Shown: positions 61,255-64,000 of the stretch, in pieces
Numbering within the stretch: the stretch's first letter is position 1
Layout of the letters: each line of letters starts with the position of its first letter
Assembly: GCF_039535785.1 (NCBI RefSeq)
Contig: NZ_BAAAXV010000001.1
Coordinates: 2,356,001 to 2,420,000, forward strand
Length of the DNA stretch: 64,000 bases
Source of the DNA: Nonomuraea helvata
Lineage (GTDB): Bacteria; Actinomycetota; Actinomycetes; Streptosporangiales; Streptosporangiaceae
Direction of reading: 5' to 3'
Translations under genes and position numbers: made by a program
The notes under the pieces: generated by a model
Told to the model about the DNA's origin: nothing
Databases searched by the model: none
What the model saw: only the letters and a program-made list of their open reading frames with translations

Positions 61255-62123
61255 GGGACGAAGACGGCGATGGGCTTGGCCACCCGGCCCTGCTCCTCCA
61301 TCAGCGCCAGCAGCTCACCCTCGGGCCCGAACACGCCGATCGGCCCCTTCCCCAGCCCGACGGCGCCCAGGCGCCCTCCATGCCCGATGACCCGCGCCTC
61401 CTCGGCCGTCACATCGCGGCGCGGGAACGCCGCCGCCACCGCCTCGCCGATGGGCAGGATCAGGCACTCCTCGGCGAGCTGCTCGATGGTCCTGGCCAGC
61501 GACAGGTCGTAAGGCCCGACGCGGGTGCGCCGCAGCCGCGTCAGATGTCCCCCGACGCCGAGCGCCGCCCCCAGGTCGCGGGCCAGCGCGCGGATGTAGG
61601 TGCCGCTGGAGCAGGTCACCACCGCGTCGACGTCGACGACGTCATCGTGGGCCCGGATGTCGAGCACCTCGAACGTCCGCACGGTGACGGGCCGGGCCAG
61701 CAGCTCGACCTCCTCGCCCGCGCGTGCCTTCTTGTAGGCGCGCTGCCCGTTCACCTTGATCGCGCTCACCTGCGGCGGGACCTGCATGATCTCGCCCGTC
61801 AGGGCGGCGACACCCTTGTGGATCTCGGCGGCGGTCACTCCCGAGGCCGGCGCCGAGGCGGTGACCTCGCCCTCGGCGTCGTCGGTGTTCGTGCTCACGC
61901 CGAGCCGGATCGTGGCCTCGTACACCTTCTCGGTCAGCGTCAGGTGCCCCAGCAGCCTGGTGGCCTTCTCCACACCCACGACGAGCACGCCCGTCGCCAT
62001 CGGGTCGAGCGTGCCCGCATGCCCCACACGGCGGGTGCCAGCGATGCGCCGCATCTTGGCCACCACGTCGTGGGACGTCCAGTCGCCCGGCTTGTCGACG
62101 ATGATCAAACCGCTCTCGGCCAT
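61251..62123 (-). CDS. truB: tRNA pseudouridine-55 synthase
   Basis: TruB converts U55 in the T loop of tRNAs to pseudouridine. The 290-residue protein starts [26 protein letters not shown] and has the catalytic Asp40 in GHAGTLDPMATGVLVV, then KVYEATIRLG, QVPPQVSAIKVNGQRAYKKAR and CSSGTYIRALARDLG. The C-terminal domain ends VAKPIAVFVP. The start codon overlaps the stop of the DHH gene by one base (TGATG). Longer open frames upstream are shadows. Confidence 0.97.
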   Translation of the reverse strand: MAESGLIIVDKPGDWTSHDVVAKMRRIAGTRRVGHAGTLDPMATGVLVVGVEKATRLLGHLTLTEKVYEATIRLGVSTNTDDAEGEVTASAPASGVTAAEIHKGVAALTGEIMQVPPQVSAIKVNGQRAYKKARAGEEVELLARPVTVRTFEVLDIRAHDDVVDVDAVVTCSSGTYIRALARDLGAALGVGGHLTRLRRTRVGPYDLSLARTIEQLAEECLILPIGEAVAAAFPRRDVTAEEARVIGHGGRLGAVGLGKGPIGVFGPEGELLALMEEQGRVAKPIAVFVP

Positions 62124-63154
62124 CAGACCTTCCCCAGCTCGCGCCGGAACGCGGCCATCGTCTTCTCCACACTGTCGTACGAGGTGTATCCGGCCGCGTT
62201 GTGGTGCCCGCCGCCGCCCAGCGCCGCGCACACGGCTCCCACGTCCGCCTTGCCCTTGGAGCGGGTCGACACCTGCCAGTGGCCGTGGTCGTCCTCCTTG
62301 AGCACGACCGCGACCTCGGCCTCGTCGGTACGCCGCACGATGTCGATGATGCCCTCCAGCTCCGCGTACGGCAGCCCCTGCGCGGCCCGGTCGACCCGCG
62401 TCACGTAGGTCCACACCAGCCCGCTCTCCAGCACCGCCCGGTCCAGCGCGGCGGCCAGCACCTTCAGGTAACCGAACGGCGAGCGGTCCCACAGCTCGCG
62501 GGCGATCTCATCGGTACGCAGCCCGGTCGCGACGAGCCTGCCCGCCATCTGGTGCACGGCGGGCGTCGTCGACGAGTGCCTGAACGACCCCGTGTCGGTC
62601 ACCAGCCCCGCGTACAGGCAGGTGGCGATGTCGCGGTCGAGCCGCCCGCCGAGCCGGTAGATGAGCTGCTCGGCCAGCATGGCCGTGGCGGCCGCCGTGG
62701 AGTCGATGAGGCTGAGCGTGCCGAACCCCTCGTTGGAGGGGTGGTGGTCCAGCACGATGACCTCGCGCGCCCTGGCGGTGTTGTCGCGCAGCAGACCCAG
62801 GCGCTCGAACGTCGAGGCGTCGAAGGTCATCATCAGCGAGGGCGCGGCCGGATAGTCCTCCGGCGGCACCAGCATCTCCTGCCCGGGCAGGAACCGCAGC
62901 AGGCGTGGCACCACGAAGTGATGGTCACCGAACGACGCCACGACCCGCTTGCCCATCGACCGCAGCGCGAACCCGACGGCCAGCATCGAGCCGAGCGCGT
63001 CGCCGTCCGGTGTGACATGGCAGGCGAGCGCGATCTCCTCGGCCTGGCCGATCAGCCGCACCGCGCGGTCCCAGGCGGCCTCAGGGACCGCCGTGCCTGT
63101 CCGGGAGTTCGCGCGGTGCGGACGGCCGGCCCTGTCGCGTACGTCGGGCGTCAC
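62123..63154 (-). CDS. nrnA: DHH-family phosphoesterase (NrnA-like nanoRNase/pAp phosphatase)
   Basis: This 343-residue protein degrades short oligoribonucleotides and 3',5'-bisphosphate nucleotides in related bacteria. DHH motifs are [34 protein letters not shown] and [16 protein letters not shown]. The DHHA1 domain has the terminal [12 protein letters not shown]. The start lies within the four-base overlap with rbfA, and the stop touches truB, giving the coupled rbfA-nrnA-truB unit normal for actinobacteria. Confidence 0.95.
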   Translation of the reverse strand: MTPDVRDRAGRPHRANSRTGTAVPEAAWDRAVRLIGQAEEIALACHVTPDGDALGSMLAVGFALRSMGKRVVASFGDHHFVVPRLLRFLPGQEMLVPPEDYPAAPSLMMTFDASTFERLGLLRDNTARAREVIVLDHHPSNEGFGTLSLIDSTAAATAMLAEQLIYRLGGRLDRDIATCLYAGLVTDTGSFRHSSTTPAVHQMAGRLVATGLRTDEIARELWDRSPFGYLKVLAAALDRAVLESGLVWTYVTRVDRAAQGLPYAELEGIIDIVRRTDEAEVAVVLKEDDHGHWQVSTRSKGKADVGAVCAALGGGGHHNAAGYTSYDSVEKTMAAFRRELGKV

Positions 63155-63591
63155 TCCTCGTCGTCCTCACCCTCGTCGGGCTTCCTGTAGGGGTCGGCCT
63201 CACCGGCGTAGGCAGCGTTCTCCGCCTGCCGTGCGACCTCGGCGTCCCGCGCCCTGGCGGCGAGGATCAGGTCGTCGAGGTGGCGCGCGCTGTCAGGCAG
63301 CGGGTCGTGCTTGAACGTCAGCGTCGGGGCGAAGCGGACACCGGTCTGGCGGCCCACCTCGGAGCGGATGATCCCCTTGGCGCTCTCGAGGGCGGCCGCG
63401 CTGTCGGCCCGCTCGGCCTCGGAGCCGAACACCGTGTAGAACACCGTGGCCTCGCGCAGGTCGGGCGTGACACGGGCGTCGGTCACGGTGACGAAGCCCA
63501 GGCGCGGGTCCTTGATCCGGCGTTCCAGCATCTCGGCGACGATCTGCTGGATGCGGTCGGCGAGCTTGCGCGCTCGTGCGGCATCCACCAT
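63151..63591 (-). CDS. rbfA: 30S ribosome-binding factor A
   Basis: RbfA assists late 16S rRNA maturation and cold adaptation. The 146-residue protein begins [56 protein letters not shown]. This is the family KH-like core, ending with [23 protein letters not shown] and an acidic tail ([14 protein letters not shown]). ATG 63589-63591. It lies 39 bases after DUF503 and overlaps nrnA by four. Confidence 0.96.
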   Translation of the reverse strand: MVDAARARKLADRIQQIVAEMLERRIKDPRLGFVTVTDARVTPDLREATVFYTVFGSEAERADSAAALESAKGIIRSEVGRQTGVRFAPTLTFKHDPLPDSARHLDDLILAARARDAEVARQAENAAYAGEADPYRKPDEGEDDEE

Positions 63592-63630
63592 GTTCGCTCC
63601 CCCTCACGCACGACCTGGCCGTGCAGTCGT

Positions 63631-63927
63631 TCAATCTTCGTCGTTGTAGAGCCGTTGCCTGGCGGACAGCAGCTCGATCTCAGGGCGGAAGGCCACCATC
63701 CGCTCGCAGGCGTCCAGCACCTCTTTGCAGTTTCCCGCGGAGGCGGAGACCACGGCGATGCCGACCTCGGCCCTGCGGTGCAGGTCGAGATGGCCGGTCT
63801 CAGCCACCGCGATGCTGGGGTAACGGCGCTGCAGCTCGGCGATCAGCGGCCGTACGACAGAGCGCTTCTGCTTCAGCGACCTGACGTCGCCGAGCAGGAT
63901 GTCCAGGGTCAGAGCACCCACATACAT
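63631..63927 (-). CDS. DUF503-family small protein (YlxP-like)
   Basis: This 98-residue protein starts MYVGALTLDILLGDVRSLKQKRSVVRPLIAELQRRYPSIAVAETGHLDLHRRAEVGIAVVSA, the typical DUF503 sequence, and ends LLSARQRLYNDED. The family sits between infB and rbfA across Gram-positive bacteria and is linked to ribosome or translation-factor functions without a defined activity. The start ATG 63925-63927 is preferred; a longer frame would add 12 residues. The last 73 bases of the window upstream of it show no recognisable gene end. Confidence 0.93.
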   Translation of the reverse strand: MYVGALTLDILLGDVRSLKQKRSVVRPLIAELQRRYPSIAVAETGHLDLHRRAEVGIAVVSASAGNCKEVLDACERMVAFRPEIELLSARQRLYNDED

Positions 63928-64000
63928 CGTTGGCAACCACCGCTTGACCTGGTGTGAACGCACGACCGGCCTGCTGCGGTGGGGACCAGGCCTGGGCGTG

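Overview
The window comes from a high-GC actinomycete chromosome. Codons are strongly G/C-ending, GTG and TTG starts are common, and several promoters look leaderless. The right end carries the standard actinobacterial order DUF503-rbfA-DHH phosphoesterase-truB-(TRM11-like methyltransferase)-ribF-rpsO-pnp-M16 peptidase-dapB, all on the minus strand except the methyltransferase. Protein content (Fxs peptide system, DUF402, dual GntR proteins, many paralogous regulators) suggests Streptosporangiaceae, Nonomuraea-like. That placement is inference, since no rRNA is present.

Backbone and islands. The conserved series dapB, dapA, rnj, ftsK is split by two accessory blocks. Block 1 (about 1.0-21.0 kb) lies between ftsK (1-901) and rnj (21.1-22.8 kb). 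Block 2 (about 23.8-53.9 kb) lies between dapA and dapB.

Block 1. It holds a multidomain PP2C/SpoIIE phosphatase with a homopolymer frameshift and a galM-LacI pair with two LacI-type operators. Next is a nearly complete oxidative hexuronate pathway: uronate dehydrogenase, a carbohydrate ABC importer (binding protein plus two permeases), an IclR regulator, 5-dehydro-4-deoxyglucarate dehydratase, 2-oxoglutarate semialdehyde dehydrogenase, glucarate dehydratase and one unrecognised protein. Four promoters of this cluster each carry a pair of 16-bp inverted repeats spaced exactly 19 bp centre to centre, which I read as the IclR regulon. The block ends with a DUF402 protein, a NarL-type two-component system and an ABC exporter with two related permeases.

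Block 2. It holds an acetyltransferase, a GntR/UTRA regulator, a decayed MDR dehydrogenase, RadC, and three consecutive genes each encoding two GntR winged helices and nothing else. Then come an ASCH protein with an R2-like diiron protein, a MocR/EamA divergent pair, MenA and an adenosine deaminase gene broken by one amber codon.

The 36.9-51.0 kb region is the most unusual part. Three translationally coupled P-loop ATPases precede an Fxs-type RiPP system: radical SAM FxsB, an HEXXH protein, the NB-ARC/TPR protein FxsT and the 52-residue precursor FxsA ending F-Q-S-S-I. An nSTAND-TPR ATPase follows. An IS4-like element sits exactly in the overlapping stop codons of the HEXXH gene and fxsT. Its 10-bp target duplication restores both stops, and its own transposase is frameshifted by a 10-bp tandem duplication.

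The block closes with an MFS exporter, an AAC(3)-type acetyltransferase and a GNAT. No tRNA, rRNA or CRISPR array was seen.
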